From Eretmocerus hayati (Eukaryota; Arthropoda; Insecta; Hymenoptera; Aphelinidae), in NCBI GenBank assembly GCA_029851415.1, contig CM056744.1, positions 10,299,268 to 10,363,267 on the forward strand: a stretch of DNA of 64,000 nucleotides, given 5' to 3'. Every line of letters starts with the position of its first letter. Position 1 is the stretch's first letter. Position numbers and translations under genes: made by a program. Below, piece by piece: positions 1-11,018 of the stretch. Under the pieces are notes generated by a model, which ran no database searches, was not told the origin of the DNA, and saw only the letters and a program-made list of their open reading frames with translations.

Positions 1-1395
1 CAAAAGGCACATTCAACGTTGGGAAAAATCAAGACCGATCAAGACACATCGATACACACCAAGTATCAGAACAGAAATAAAGTGAACGCTTCAGATTAGG
101 AATCTCCGTATGTTCTGTAAAATATCTTTCACTCAGCTTTATAATATTACAAAAGAAGATGATCATTCTTCAGGCCTTGGAGTATGTACGAAAGTGCCGG
201 TGAATGTGTTCAGGATTTCAGTAGAATGAAAGCCTTGAGTGCGATAGTGGTGCTTTTTATTATTTCATTTTTTGAATAAAAATGTGGCATTAGCTACAAT
301 GTTTCAGATGAGAAATTTATTCGAATGGTTGCTGTCTAATGGTAAGCTTCAACTAAACCTGCAGAGTAGCAGTCTTAGAGGTGTTTGATGTATTGGAATG
401 ATTCTCACAAGACAACCTGGGAGGTTTGCAGAAAAAAAGGATGGAAAAAGTTCTCATAAAAAAAGAATCAAGTTGTGAGTAGGAATCTGTGGTGCTCTTT
501 CAGAGACAAAGTTATTTTAAGAACAACAATTCCTAAACAAATTGTTTCAACTGCACCACATGTGATGAATCAAGATTAGAATGGAGCATCATTGTTACTC
601 ACCACTCCTTCTCAATGAGAAATAATTTCAGGAGCAACCAGGCTGCTTGGCAACGCAATCAAGTTGCAGGACAGTGGCTCTGAACAAGGATCTGGGTTTA
701 AAGTGAAAAATAACACATATTTCTAGAGATATTTGAGTACATATGAATTGAACATATGGCAATAACTTCCAAATCTTGAAGTCATTAGAATATCGATTAT
801 GGAACTGCCTAAACTCGAGATCTACCATCATTCGTAACTCATACTCCATTTAGTTTATTCATGTTTGTCATCATGAAGTATTGCTATTATAAACCTCTGT
901 TTTTACAAACTTTAATAGCTCATTGTTGGACTCTACGCACCGAATGCCAGTATTCAAGCAATGTAAGTCGCAGCAGAGCAAAGCCATTCTGTACTGAGAT
1001 TCAGAGTCTGCATATGCACATTAGACTATCATTTGGTCTTAAGTATAGTCATGCATTTTATCTGGGAGGAAAGAATGTTTTGAATATTCATGGACAATGC
1101 ACATGTCACTTGAACTATTATTTAACCATCATGCAATAAGGAGCTGTTTAGCGATTCTATGGTGTTGCCAGACTCTTACCTGCAGATGGTACGTGAATAT
1201 TCTTGATTCGATGGACAATTTTTGCTAACTTATAAGTACCTTCAGTACTGACCATCAGAACGAGAATAAGATCAAATTAGAGATCACGATTGCTCTAAAC
1301 TGGCACAAAACAAAAACGCTTTGTATTATAACCTTGACACGAACACAACCGGCACGCACAATGATCTAGATTTGTCGTAATAAATTTTATTTAGG
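1..1395. repeat. Upstream block, paralogous to 27650-30950
   Basis: This segment aligns by eye, in the same order and orientation, with 27650-30950. Matching stretches include the CAAGAC / ATACACAC / ATCAGAACA run near 30-75 (compare 27680-27720), the GATCATTCTTCA run near 160 (compare 29178), the stretch ending TCTCACAA near 400 (compare 29497), and the CGAACACAA stretch near 1340 (compare 30900). The second copy lies about 2 kb upstream of the ANK gene that starts at 25682. This block is therefore probably the 5' noncoding region of a further ANK paralog lying left of the window. No open reading frame in it looks real. Confidence 0.6.
597..603 (-). other. Candidate 5' splice donor of a noncoding exon
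   Basis: On the minus strand the sequence reads GTG followed by GTGAGT, a good donor. The paralogous block has GTAAGG at the same aligned position (29634-29640). A donor at the same place in two otherwise diverged copies supports a noncoding 5' exon, read leftwards, that splices to the coding exon of the next ANK gene. No transcript evidence is available here. Confidence 0.35.
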
Positions 1396-2039
1396 TATTA
1401 TGAGCGATAGGACTGTGAGGAGGTGAGCAACAAATATCACAACAACGGCAACGATTAATTGAACAATTCCAAATAGAACGACCACGAAGGAACAAAATGG
1501 CAACACAACACAACCAAACGGATATGTTGAGCGAGGGTGTGAGCGTGGCGTGAGGGAGCACCTGTCAGCACCTGTTGCAGTCCTGTTTAGGGAGCGTTCA
1601 TGAATTGCTGAAAGATATTCGCTAACTTTTGGACGTTGGTTTTGAACGCCAAATATTAGCGAGCTTTCGATCTAACCACGGTGGAGCCAATCTTTTTTAT
1701 CAAACATAGATTTTATCGAAATTATCATGTGATCCATTTGAATGAAAAAGATGTTTCCCACGAATTTTCTGAACGATTCTTTCACTAGATCCTTTATCCG
1801 AAAGCTCTATGTATACGTAATAATCGAATGATACATTTCTTTGTGAAGAGTGATTCCTTGATTGGCCACTATTGTCAATCTGAAATGTATTATCAGATAA
1901 TCTCGTGACGTATTTTCAATCTTCATTTTCACGTCAGGAGTCAGGACTTTCACTTAACTCGAAAGTAAATTGAATTATATTTAGAATCATTCAGGCATTA
2001 GCGGGATTACGGTGAGGCTGAAATAAAAACTATTACGTG
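1396..2039. other. Intergenic, no feature seen
   Basis: No open reading frame, hairpin or recognisable repeat was found in this stretch. It lies between the duplicated upstream block and the 3' end of the broken ANK copy. Confidence 0.5.
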
Positions 2040-2048
2040 GAAAATACT

Positions 2049-2054
2049 TTTATT
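2049..2054 (-). terminator. Poly(A) signal of the ANK remnant
   Basis: AATAAA on the minus strand, in a context similar to the signal at 16956-16961 behind the intact paralog. It may also serve the gene at 2968-5922, which has no canonical signal between its stop codon and the remnant. The nearest other AATAAA is at 2411-2416, inside the remnant. Confidence 0.5.
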
Positions 2055-2261
2055 AAAATAATCTACACAAATATTGTACACATGCACACTCATGGCGTAA
2101 TCTACAAAATAGATAATAATTGATACAAAATAGGAGTTAAAAACATATTATAACCGTCATTTATTATGAAGTGTGAATTAGTAATGTATGCATGTACATA
2201 CATACGTGTTTTGACATCTAGAAACATAAATACTGCATCTATTTCCCTGCTGAGAATAATT

Positions 2262-2291
2262 CCGTGGGATCCCGTGGGACTTCGTGGGACC
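2262..2291. repeat. Three 10-bp tandem units
   Basis: Three consecutive 10-bp units with core CGTGGGA lie at the degraded 3' end of the ANK remnant. The paralog has no equivalent, so this is a local expansion after the copy died. Confidence 0.7.
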
Positions 2292-2645
2292 TGGCCCTGG
2301 GAAAATTTTCAATCCTGACACTGGGGAAGTTTGGCATCCAAGACGACTTTGACACTAATGAAGTAGTTTCTCTGGATCATCAAACAAAGAATTTTAGCAT
2401 AAAAATGCAATTTATTGATGCTCTGGTCGTAAAATGGCTTTTCGAGTTTTTGGTGATGGAGACCATTAATCATCGTTGACTGACCTAAAAAGTCTTCAAT
2501 ATTTACATTAGTATCTACATCCAGCAGTTTTTCAATGTTGGTTGTCCTGAATATACCGAATTTAAAGGAGTTGTTGCACATCCATGTGGCTTGGAATTGA
2601 CATCCCCGCGAGCCAGGAAATATTCAACGATCTCAACTTTGTTAA

Positions 2646-2791
2646 CACGTTCGCTGCGGAGGCTGAAATCGATGATCTTTCCCCCTGTGCGGCGGGGCCC
2701 ACCGGTGGGCCCTGCTCAATGTTATTTCCCATAAGGCCAAAATTCTCAGCACTGGGGAAGAAACACGCGGGGCCCCGCCGCAGCGAACATG
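2646..2791. mobile_element. 146-bp TTAA-flanked MITE (piggyBac-like)
   Basis: Terminal inverted repeats begin CACGTTCGCTGCGG and end CCGCAGCGAACATG, with a TTAA at each side (2642-2645 and 2792-2795). The interior is much more GC-rich than its surroundings and contains CCCACCGGTGGG. It has no coding capacity. TTAA duplication is the hallmark of piggyBac-type transposases, so this is probably a non-autonomous piggyBac-like MITE. A diverged second copy lies at 43353-43500, with nearly the same length and the same CCCACCGGT core. Confidence 0.85.
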
Positions 2792-2967
2792 TTAAAAAGT
2801 ATGACTTCATAAAGTGCGGAGTATTGATAAAATCTGTCTAACAGTATTTAACTTTGCATAATATTCAGACCAAAGTTCAATTTAGTAACTAAATAATCAA
2901 TCATGGCGTGAAAGAGACACTCCATCTTTAACATGGTCGGGAAATTTTCGCTTCGGGTTCATCGAGT

Positions 2968-5922
2968 TCATTCGAGCTCTTGGTTAACAGATACAGAGAG
3001 TGAGAGAGTTTTTAGGTCATCATTGCTCAAATGCCTCAATATTTCTTCGCAGCAAGATTCTGTCCAGTCTACATAAGTGACAACCCGGAAAGCTCTTTTA
3101 GCCGGTTCTACAACGAGACTCCTTGATAAAATCTTTTGCCATTGGTCTTTCAAAAAGCTGTAGAATAGAGGAAAGTCGCTTTCCAACTGACCATCAGATG
3201 ACATTAATTCCATCAAATCTTTGTTTTTTACGTAATTTGTCATATCTTCTGGATTTCCAACAAGAATTTTGAATAGCGATGTATACTGGTTTATCTTCAT
3301 GGACCTCAACTTCTTCATTTCATTTTCAATTTCCACATCGATGGCTGAATCACTAGATTCATGTAGTGCATCCAGACAATTCTTATTTTTTCTACTCACG
3401 GGACGATCGAGTTTTATCAGCTTTTTCAAATGGGCAACGATTATTTCATAGACACTATACTCATTCTTTCTCAGTTCATAGTTACGGTCTTCCAAGATTT
3501 TCTGAAGAATAGTGACTGGCGTGTGACCTTGAGCATTTTCAATGTTTACATTTGCGCCTGCAGCTAACAAACTTTTGACACAAAATGGCTGACATTCCTT
3601 AGCAGCTGAATGTAAGGGTGTATCTCCAATACTATTTTTGACTCCCAAATCTACACCTGACTGTTCCAGCAGTTTTACAAACAAATCCTCGCGACATTCA
3701 ACACCAGAGCGATGGTATTTTACTGATGTGTGTAAAATACTATCACCCTTCTTAGATTTTGAATTCACATTGGCACCAAAGCTCAAAAACAGATCAATAA
3801 ATAGTGAGTCTTTTCGGAGATACATGAATGCGACGTCCTTGGTCAAATTTTCTACTACATAATGCAAAAGAGTGAGGCCTTCAGAATCTGCAATGTCAAC
3901 ATTAGCTCCTTCTTTCAGAAGAGTTTCGGCTACATTTTTTTCCAATACCGACTCGGACGATTGGTCAAACAAAGTATGAAATACAGGTTTTCCGTGTCGT
4001 TCTCGTGAATTCACATCGGCGCCATAACGAACGAGTTTTTGGACAATCATTGTGCGCCGAATTGTGATCTCTTCGAGTATGCCATCTTTGCGTTCTATGA
4101 TGTAATTTGGTGTAGTGCAAGCTGTGCGTTCTGGAAGATGACATGTTGCAGCTATTGGAGTAAGATCTTGTGAATCTTTATCGTTAACAGAAGCACCATT
4201 TTTTGCTAACAGTTCTATTATACGCATTTGCTTATTTCGGCTCAAGATCCAATCATTTGTATCAAGTATTGGAGGATTGCCTTGGAATGTTGCATTAAAT
4301 TCTTGGAAATAGTCATTATTTTCATCACCAGCTCCATAAAAATACTTGAGCTGTTCTGTGCATGCTAGATGAATCAAAGGCGTGATTTTCCTCTTGATAC
4401 TCGTTACAAAATTGATTTTTGCTCCTTGAGATAACAAGTATTCAACAATCTCGAGCTTATTGAAGGAGACCGCGAGATGCAACGGTGTATATCCGTATAG
4501 AGTTTTTGAATCAGAATATATGCAAGAATTTACAGACGCCCCATTTTCTACAAGTACTTTGACTCTTTCAAAATCTCTTGTTGATGCAATATGGAGATAC
4601 GAGAGCCCACAGTAATCAGTGAGATCTAGTTTACCTTTACTTTTGAACCATAGGAGCTGCATCATAGGCTCATTTCTTTTATGCGTATAAAAAGCACAAT
4701 GGAGTGGTGTTTGATTGTCAAAATCTATCACGTCAACTTCAGCACCATATTCTAATAACAAATGAACCATTTCGAAACTGGATGGATTTTTCAAGTCCAA
4801 GAGGTGAAGTGGTGTTCGACCTTTCTCGTCAATTTTTGTAGGATCGGCCCCGTTCTCTAAAAGTAACCGAACAACTTCTAAAGAAGATTTTTTCGCTGCC
4901 CAATGCAGAGCAGTGAAGCCAGCACAATCAACTTTTCCACCATCACTGTTTAAATGATTGGCACTATTAACGTTGACTCCGTTACTGATGAAAATTTTCA
5001 GAATATCCAGAATTTTTTGCGTGTAATTTTTGAGCCCGTCACCATCCCAATTGAGAGAACATAGAAGATGGAAATGACTAAGCCTGTATCTATTTACTCG
5101 ATTATGAAATTCTTTCGAGCGACCAATATATTCTTTGTAAATGACATCAAGATATTTATTTGAAATTGAGCGATGTCTGATAAGCCTACTGATAAGAGGA
5201 GATCTCTCTAAATTTGAAGGATCTTTTGATATTTGTAATGCTGTCAGCACGAGTGTGTTTCCTTGGTCATCTTGCACATCAAAATCAACATCGAATTGGA
5301 GTAGATATTTTACAATTTCATTCTTTGGTCCGGCACCCTTCAAAGCAAATTGTAATGGCGTGGCTCCGGACCATTCTTCAGTTCGAAAATCTGAACGACT
5401 GTTGACTGAAAACTTTTTTTCAATAAACTTTTTTGCGATTTGTAGATCACCTCTGTAGCATGCAGCATGAAAAAGATCAATATGCTCTTGGTAATTTGGA
5501 TTTAGGCTGTCAAAATCTATCTTTTTTAGGACGACATTCCAGAATTTTGGATTTTGATGTTGCATAATCAATTCCAACGGAGTTTCACTGTTGACATCAG
5601 TATCGTAAATTGAAGCACCTCTCTTGTATAACTCACCAAAAATTGTCATGTCATCTTTTTTCAAAGCGTAGTACAGAGGTGTTTTGTACCGATTCGTTTT
5701 GAATGAGTAACGGACCGTACAATTATTTTTTATAAGAAGCAATGAGGTAGATTTATGCCATCTATCTAGAGACATGAGTAACAGCATGTAGCTGAATCTT
5801 GTGTCATCCGTGAAATTCGGATATTTGTTGAGTGAGACCTTGATTTCAGCAACTGTTCCATGCCTCACAGCTTTGTAGAGATTGCTTTGAGCAGTTGACA
5901 ATGAGCATTCATAGTTCCACAT
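2968..5922 (-). CDS. Ankyrin-repeat protein with C-terminal PRANC/F-box-like motif (984 aa)
   Basis: A single uninterrupted 984-codon frame. The first 45 residues are a helical cap shared with the three paralogs, followed by SY-LLL-L and TPLYYA units. About 15 ANK repeats run to roughly residue 805; clear ones include TPLHWAA- or TPLHLL-type helices with LLENGADPTK, LLEYGAEVDV, LVENGASVN and LLAAGANVNIEN. Residues 805-950 are a charged helical region with one YTSLFKIL module near 880. Residues 952-977 read DW-x3-C-x3-IL-x2-LSNDDL, as in the PRANC domain (pox protein repeats of ankyrin, C-terminal), which in poxvirus relatives binds SCF ubiquitin-ligase components. There is no signal peptide or membrane segment, so a cytosolic or nuclear adaptor is likely. 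The start is the first in-frame ATG and aligns with the paralog starts. The ANK call is secure, PRANC is likely, and the wasp function is unknown. Confidence 0.93.
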   Translation of the reverse strand: MWNYECSLSTAQSNLYKAVRHGTVAEIKVSLNKYPNFTDDTRFSYMLLLMSLDRWHKSTSLLLIKNNCTVRYSFKTNRYKTPLYYALKKDDMTIFGELYKRGASIYDTDVNSETPLELIMQHQNPKFWNVVLKKIDFDSLNPNYQEHIDLFHAACYRGDLQIAKKFIEKKFSVNSRSDFRTEEWSGATPLQFALKGAGPKNEIVKYLLQFDVDFDVQDDQGNTLVLTALQISKDPSNLERSPLISRLIRHRSISNKYLDVIYKEYIGRSKEFHNRVNRYRLSHFHLLCSLNWDGDGLKNYTQKILDILKIFISNGVNVNSANHLNSDGGKVDCAGFTALHWAAKKSSLEVVRLLLENGADPTKIDEKGRTPLHLLDLKNPSSFEMVHLLLEYGAEVDVIDFDNQTPLHCAFYTHKRNEPMMQLLWFKSKGKLDLTDYCGLSYLHIASTRDFERVKVLVENGASVNSCIYSDSKTLYGYTPLHLAVSFNKLEIVEYLLSQGAKINFVTSIKRKITPLIHLACTEQLKYFYGAGDENNDYFQEFNATFQGNPPILDTNDWILSRNKQMRIIELLAKNGASVNDKDSQDLTPIAATCHLPERTACTTPNYIIERKDGILEEITIRRTMIVQKLVRYGADVNSRERHGKPVFHTLFDQSSESVLEKNVAETLLKEGANVDIADSEGLTLLHYVVENLTKDVAFMYLRKDSLFIDLFLSFGANVNSKSKKGDSILHTSVKYHRSGVECREDLFVKLLEQSGVDLGVKNSIGDTPLHSAAKECQPFCVKSLLAAGANVNIENAQGHTPVTILQKILEDRNYELRKNEYSVYEIIVAHLKKLIKLDRPVSRKNKNCLDALHESSDSAIDVEIENEMKKLRSMKINQYTSLFKILVGNPEDMTNYVKNKDLMELMSSDGQLESDFPLFYSFLKDQWQKILSRSLVVEPAKRAFRVVTYVDWTESCCEEILRHLSNDDLKTLSLSVSVNQELE

Positions 5923-5946
5923 GTTGAATCAGCATTCAGTATCCTG
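5923..5946 (-). other. Splice-acceptor-like site before ANK start (2968-5922 gene)
   Basis: On the minus strand a T-rich run ends in CAG 21 bases before the ATG. The paralogs at 20505-20633, 25683-25709 and 40093-40125 have similar sites just upstream of their starts, so the coding exon probably begins here. Confidence 0.55.
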
Positions 5947-6700
5947 AAAAAATATGGACTCATTTCAGGATTTTGGATTTCTCTGAGTAGTATGTAATAA
6001 GAGAAATTCAATAACAAGAATTGAAGAATCAAAATTCAGCAATGCTCCAGCGAAGTGTTTCAGAAGTTCCAGTCAATTCTTCATTTCAAGAGAGAAAGTT
6101 GAGGCTAATGACAGCACAGTAATTTGAAAAAAAGAAGAACTCAAGAAGGAAGAGTGTGGTGACTTCTCCTACTCAAAGCGTTGGAATTTAGAAAGGAGGT
6201 TAGAATAGTCCGCACATTATAAAACTGAAGGGAAATTTCATCGAATACGTTTTAAATGATTAATCTCTTCGGTACAGAGTCTAAAAACCAGTGATCCCGC
6301 GAGAATCAATTTCCCAGTGTCTTAACAAGGCCCACTTCGTTCGAATCCTCAAAAATAATAATTCCATAAGAGGCATACAAAGAAAAAAATTAGCGGTTCC
6401 TGGCCTCTCTTCGGACCATTTGGTTTGATTTCATTACTCAAAATATTCACTGGGCTACCTGCCTTATCCGAGGCCTTATTTTATTCTTCATTAGTTGTGA
6501 AAGTGTCAGAGAAGAAATCTGCATAAAAGTTTTTTGGAAAGTATATTGAATCAATGACCGACTCGGAATATTTCTGATATTTTTGGAATGGTCTTGGTCT
6601 CAATCTAGAGAATAGTGACTGCCAAAGTCATAATACCGTATTGGAACGGAATTTTAATAATATTCACTTTGATCAAGCACGCCTTATACCAAAGAAAGCT
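5947..6700. other. Intergenic, probably intronic to the 5' untranslated region
   Basis: No gene or repeat was recognised. If the acceptor at 5944-5946 is used, this lies in the first intron of the ANK gene at 2968-5922. Confidence 0.4.
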
Positions 6701-6928
6701 AATAGGCATCTCGAATTTTTTCTGACTCCCTCAAGTAAAGGTTGTGCATTTTAGAGCAATTTCAGTCAAATATTGTGCAATTCAAGAAAGTTCTTATTTC
6801 AGTTGACCATTGTGCAATTCGGGAAAAAATTCTCAACTTTTTTTCGAATTGCACAATCTTCTACTGGAATTGCTCTAAAATGAACAATCTCAACCTGAGG
6901 GAGGGCAGAAAAATGCAAAATGCCTATT
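6701..6928. mobile_element. 228-bp palindromic MITE
   Basis: The ends are inverted copies, starting AATAGGCAT and ending TGCCTATT. The arms continue through CTCCCTCA and GCATTTTAGAGCAATT, about 65 bases each side with scattered mismatches. The motif TTGTGCAATTC recurs in both orientations inside. There is no coding capacity. Transposon family unknown. Confidence 0.75.
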
Positions 6929-6996
6929 TCTAGCTAAACGTCGATTCTATCAGATAATTCCTACTCATTTTCATCTCCTGGAAAGTTTTAAGCCTA

Positions 6997-7139
6997 GAAT
7001 TCACAGTCGTTAATCCGAGATTAGAGTCAGCGGATTTAGGGCGCTGCGATCGCCATGGCGAGTTATTTCACATTTGGGCACAGCGATCGCAGCACTCCTA
7101 ATCTGCCGATCCTGATCTCGGATTAACGACTAGGAATTC
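6997..7139. mobile_element. 143-bp hairpin element
   Basis: Inverted arms of roughly 55 bases start with GAATTC and include GTCGTTAATCCGAGAT and GCTGCGATCGC. The short loop contains CCATGGCG. It looks like a solo MITE or palindrome that could fold into a near-complete hairpin. Family unknown. Confidence 0.7.
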
Positions 7140-8550
7140 GAGCCCCAGACGTTATTCCAAGTCAGTCTTAAAAAGAATACCGAATACCGTATAGCCCAAT
7201 CCAAATCTTGGAACATCGTAACCAAAAGCTTATTCTCATACATTGATCAAATTTTAATACTTTCACTGCGAGGCCAGTTGTTTGTAATTTCCTATCAGTT
7301 TTGAAGTGAGCTCTCATATCTAAGAAAACACACATGTATGAGGGTAATACTTTTTTGGTCTAATTTTCGTGTCTTTGTTGAAGTAAACAGCCACGATCGA
7401 TTTTCATTCGTAGAACTTTGTGAGCTAGTACCAATCGGTAAAAGTTGAAGCATGAAAAATTAAGGGACCCGCCAAAGGAGTCCATCGGAAAGGAGTAGCT
7501 AATTTACGCACAGAATTGAAATTCTTACGAATGATGTGAATACGTTCGGCATCAGATTTTGTCAGATTATGAAAAGAAAAATTAATTCAATCTGACAAAG
7601 CTCTTGTCATTGAACCCAAACTTGATTTTCGAATTCAGTTTCACGCCGTTTTTGAGAATTTGCGCAAGAGTTGATACAGCTTTCCCACCTCAGGTGATCC
7701 CGTCCATCATTTTTGCTGGGATTAAAACGATTCCAATGGAATTCACTCATAAATTCAAGTTGCAACTATGGATAACGAAGTGAAACGAAACTCAAAAATC
7801 AACTTTGGTGAAATCCCTGCTGTTTTGATATAAAAACGTTCACAATTGTACGGTAAAGTACAACATTAATTTTGCAGTAAAAGACACAATTATTCACTTC
7901 CTTATTTGCGTCATAAGAGCTCGCAGATGTTTTCAATCAATACGATATGCCTTTAGTCTATACAAACAGAATTTGCAATCCTACGATTATTGGGAGGTGA
8001 TTTCTTCACTTTTCAATTAACAGACCGCAGAGTTCAATCATTTTCTGGCATTTTTCCATAGAAACTACTTCAGTGAGACGAAGTTGCACCCTAGCAATCA
8101 AGACATTTCTGCGAGCGACAGGAGGTATTTGAACTTTACATTCCAAACAACGGAATCAAGTCTCAAAAAGAAGGAAAAAATTTTATGACATCATTGTAAT
8201 TGAATGATTTTTTCTGGTTGAATCATTTCTTTGATCATGCTCAATACGACCACAGTACGACCTTCGGTGAGAATAAAATGTATGGATACAAAGATCTTGT
8301 TTGAGATCTTCACCGAGGAATTTTTGAACTTTTACGCACTAAAAAAACCGCCATTCTCTCCAGTGATTTTCATGGAGAATTTTCTTTCTTTGAGGATGAT
8401 TTGGGAAACCTGCATTGCATTGCACCACGAAAATCGGGATATTTTACATTTTTTCTATGCATTGGCGAAGCAATGTTACAAACAGATATGATTCAAAGTG
8501 TTCTGTTTGTTCCTGGTGGTATCGTGGGATGAAAGTTGATTGTACAGGAG
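7140..8550. other. Intergenic, no feature seen
   Basis: No credible open reading frame, repeat or RNA gene was found. Short frames near 8230-8490 have no recognisable domain and unremarkable composition. Confidence 0.5.
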
Positions 8551-9032
8551 CTCCTCGTTCTACGCGGGGGTCAGGTCCCGGAAAAGTACCGCGTAAAACG
8601 AGACCTCGTTTTTATGGGAAATGCGGGGTTACGTTTCTCAACCCTGAAAATTGATGATATACAGAGTGATGAACAAAGGTGTATTTAGGTTCAAAATAAA
8701 GATTTTTTTCTTCAAGAATGAGTAGAGTCTGTACAAAAACTGTAACTTGCAAAAAATTTTCTACAGCAAAGAATTTTGATGGTCCGAAATTCTTTGCAAG
8801 CAACCTAATTCAATTCCATCCCTCTAAGATATCAGTGGATTAAATTTGTGACTTAGAGTAGCCATTACTTGGTTGAAACTGTTGTCACTGGAATTGAGGT
8901 ATATAGTGTACGCGAAAACTACACAAGTTCAGCTGGATCGTAGGTTGGGGTTTCCAAAAATTGGAAGAAAATTCTATTATTACGGGGAACGAATCCGCGT
9001 AAAATGAGACTTATCCCGCGTAAAACGAGGAC
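8551..9032. mobile_element. Probable MITE with CGCGTAAAACGAG boxes
   Basis: The left end CTCCTCGTTCTACGCGGG is inverted at the right end as CCCGCGTAAAACGAGGAC. Two further copies of the CCGCGTAAAA box lie inside, near 8590 and 8997. The 480-bp interior has no coding capacity. No target-site duplication could be fixed, so the exact ends are uncertain. Confidence 0.55.
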
Positions 9033-9455
9033 GTGATGCGACTTCTGCATTAATTAAGAATCGAGTTTGAAATAATGAGAGATACTCACTAGTATAAGAT
9101 GCAATTCCAAATGACAAATTGTAGTTTTAAGACTGCTCTCAAAAGGTAGCTAGATGGATTGAATCCAGAACAACTGTCTGCGATCTGGAATGAAATTTAA
9201 AAAAAAAAAACCATTTTTAACCATTCTTAAAGTATGAAAAATTGTGGGTGGTTGTTAATATACACCATCTCAGCATTTCCAATTTTTGTGAGCTATAATG
9301 CTCAATATGCTCGTAATGCTTTGAATCTTCTCTGTATCCAATGGAACAAGATATGCAGCATTTTCATCGCACATTTCATATATTCTTCAAAATTGAAGAA
9401 TTCAGCCTTGAATTCATGGATAAATTCCTCCTTGTATGAGTGATAGTCATAGTTT

Positions 9456-10485
9456 AGTCAAGTAAGTAAGCCCCGAAAAGACGCTTCCTTTTAGGAGCAA
9501 CCGGCTAAACTCTTCCAAACCCTCCAAATTTGGGCTCAAATGATAAGTGGCACATCCAATAATCAATGTTGATAAGAATTATTGTTCAAAAATTGGGGCA
9601 AGGCATAAATAAACAATAAAAACATGCATTTTCCCGTACTTTTTTCGGTTTTTCCATTATGAGTCGGAAAATATTGGTTTTTCGAGAAAACTTGCTTAGA
9701 AGTAATTTGTAGATCTCTGAACGATCTACAAAATTGATTCCCTTACTTTTCCCCGTAGAATGCATCCTTTTGGAGTTATTCTTGATCAAAGTTATAATCG
9801 AATTAGTTTAAATAAATTCGCTAAAATTGTTTATAACGGGTTCAAATTATTTTCCCTAGGTAATTGAGTCAATTTTGAAAAGAAAAGGTCTCTTGGTATT
9901 TTTTCCTAAATTTGATCGTTTTCGAGTAATGAGAAAAAGCAGATTTCGCAACTTCCAAGTCAAAGTGCTGTCATGAAAGCACCGTATTGAGGGTTAGAAG
10001 TCGCGAAATTTGCTTTCCTCATTACTCGAAAACGATCAAATTTAGGAAAAAATACCAAGAGACCTTTTCTTTTCAAAATTGACTCAATTACCTAGGGAAA
10101 ATAATTTGAACCCGTTATAAACAATTTTAGCGAATTTATTTAAACTAATTCGATTATAACTTTGATCAAGAATAACTCCAAAAGGATGCATTTTACGGGA
10201 AAAAGTAAGGGAACCAATTTTGTAGATCGTTCAGAGATCTACAAATTACTCCTGAACAAGTTTTCTCGAAAAACCAATATTTTCCGACTTATAATGGAAA
10301 AACCGAAAAAAGGACGGGAAAATGCATGTTTTTATCGTTTATTTATGCCTTGCCCCAATTTTTGAACAATAATTCTTATCAATATTGATTATTGGATGTG
10401 CCACCTATCATTTGAGCCCAAAACTGGAGGGTTTGAAAGAGTTTAGCCGGTTAGTGAACGAATTCAGGAGCTTACTTACTCGACT
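9456..10485. repeat. 1.03-kb long inverted repeat (foldback A)
   Basis: Two arms of about 500 bases face each other around a centre near 9970, with only about 40 bases unpaired. The ends are AGTCAAGTAAGTAAGC and its near-complement. Arm similarity is high but not perfect. Each arm carries a 67-codon open frame pointing outward (9586-9789 minus, 10162-10365 plus), nearly identical between arms. The same frame occurs in both arms of foldback B. There is no transposase. This is probably a non-autonomous foldback transposon, and if transcribed it would make a long double-stranded RNA hairpin. Confidence 0.85.
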
Positions 10486-11018
10486 AGTTGGCAAAGGAAT
10501 AGTTCCACGCGAAACAGAACTGCGGAAAAGGTCCATAACTCGGATTGTTTCTCTAGCTTTTTCATTCGATTCTATGGAACAAAATATGAATTTTCTACAA
10601 CCTATGGTGCCTCATCAAAATTGTCTAGGTATCTGGAACGCAATTGAATCCATCCGTTTGAATTATCTTTCAAAAACACAAAGAACTACAGCATTTTTCT
10701 GGCGCCCTTAAGCCTGTTTCTGCTATCTTTTGCAAATCTATTTTTCAGGCGATTGAAAATCGTCTATTCGTCTGTTCTCTGCGCATGCTCAGGAATTTGG
10801 ATTCCTAAAACCGATCTTGTGGGGAAGCCAAGAAAACTCCCTTGTAAATAACCACTTGATAAAGTAAATTTCATGAATTAGTAATGCAGCTGCAACGTAT
10901 GAAAGATGAAACAAGATAATGATGATCGGAATCCGCGCGGTATTTTCGACACACCTGTTGATTTTTATCAAGATTCAGTGGTCTTTTGGACGTTGTTGCT
11001 CTCATCTGAATGCATATA

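Larger units (their letters stand above)
2040..2866 (-). pseudogene. ANK paralog remnant, deleted and MITE-interrupted
   Basis: Read on the minus strand, 2300-2560 encodes a piece matching the end of the ANK region in the gene at 17169-20504: both contain VNIED, then PFYDQS-NK, then a helical stretch ending in INYFVS or RNYFIS. Positions 2595-2645 encode VNKVEIVEYFLARGDV, matching an internal repeat near residue 510 of the same paralog. About 285 codons between the two pieces are missing, and frames change. A 146-bp TTAA-flanked element interrupts the second piece. Removing the element and one TTAA restores collinear DNA similarity with the paralog around 18970-19030. The 3' flank (TGAAATAAAA, then the poly(A) signal) also matches the paralog's 3' flank at 16929-16961. 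This is a dead gene copy lying immediately downstream of the intact gene at 2968-5922. Confidence 0.85.

Noticed and set aside
861..1139. 92-codon plus-strand frame
   Set aside because: The frame is not kept in the paralogous block near 30400-30640, although the DNA aligns.
2264..2841. Plus-strand and alternate-frame open reading frames over the ANK remnant
   Set aside because: They are chance frames across broken antisense ANK sequence and the inserted MITE; the homology is on the minus strand.
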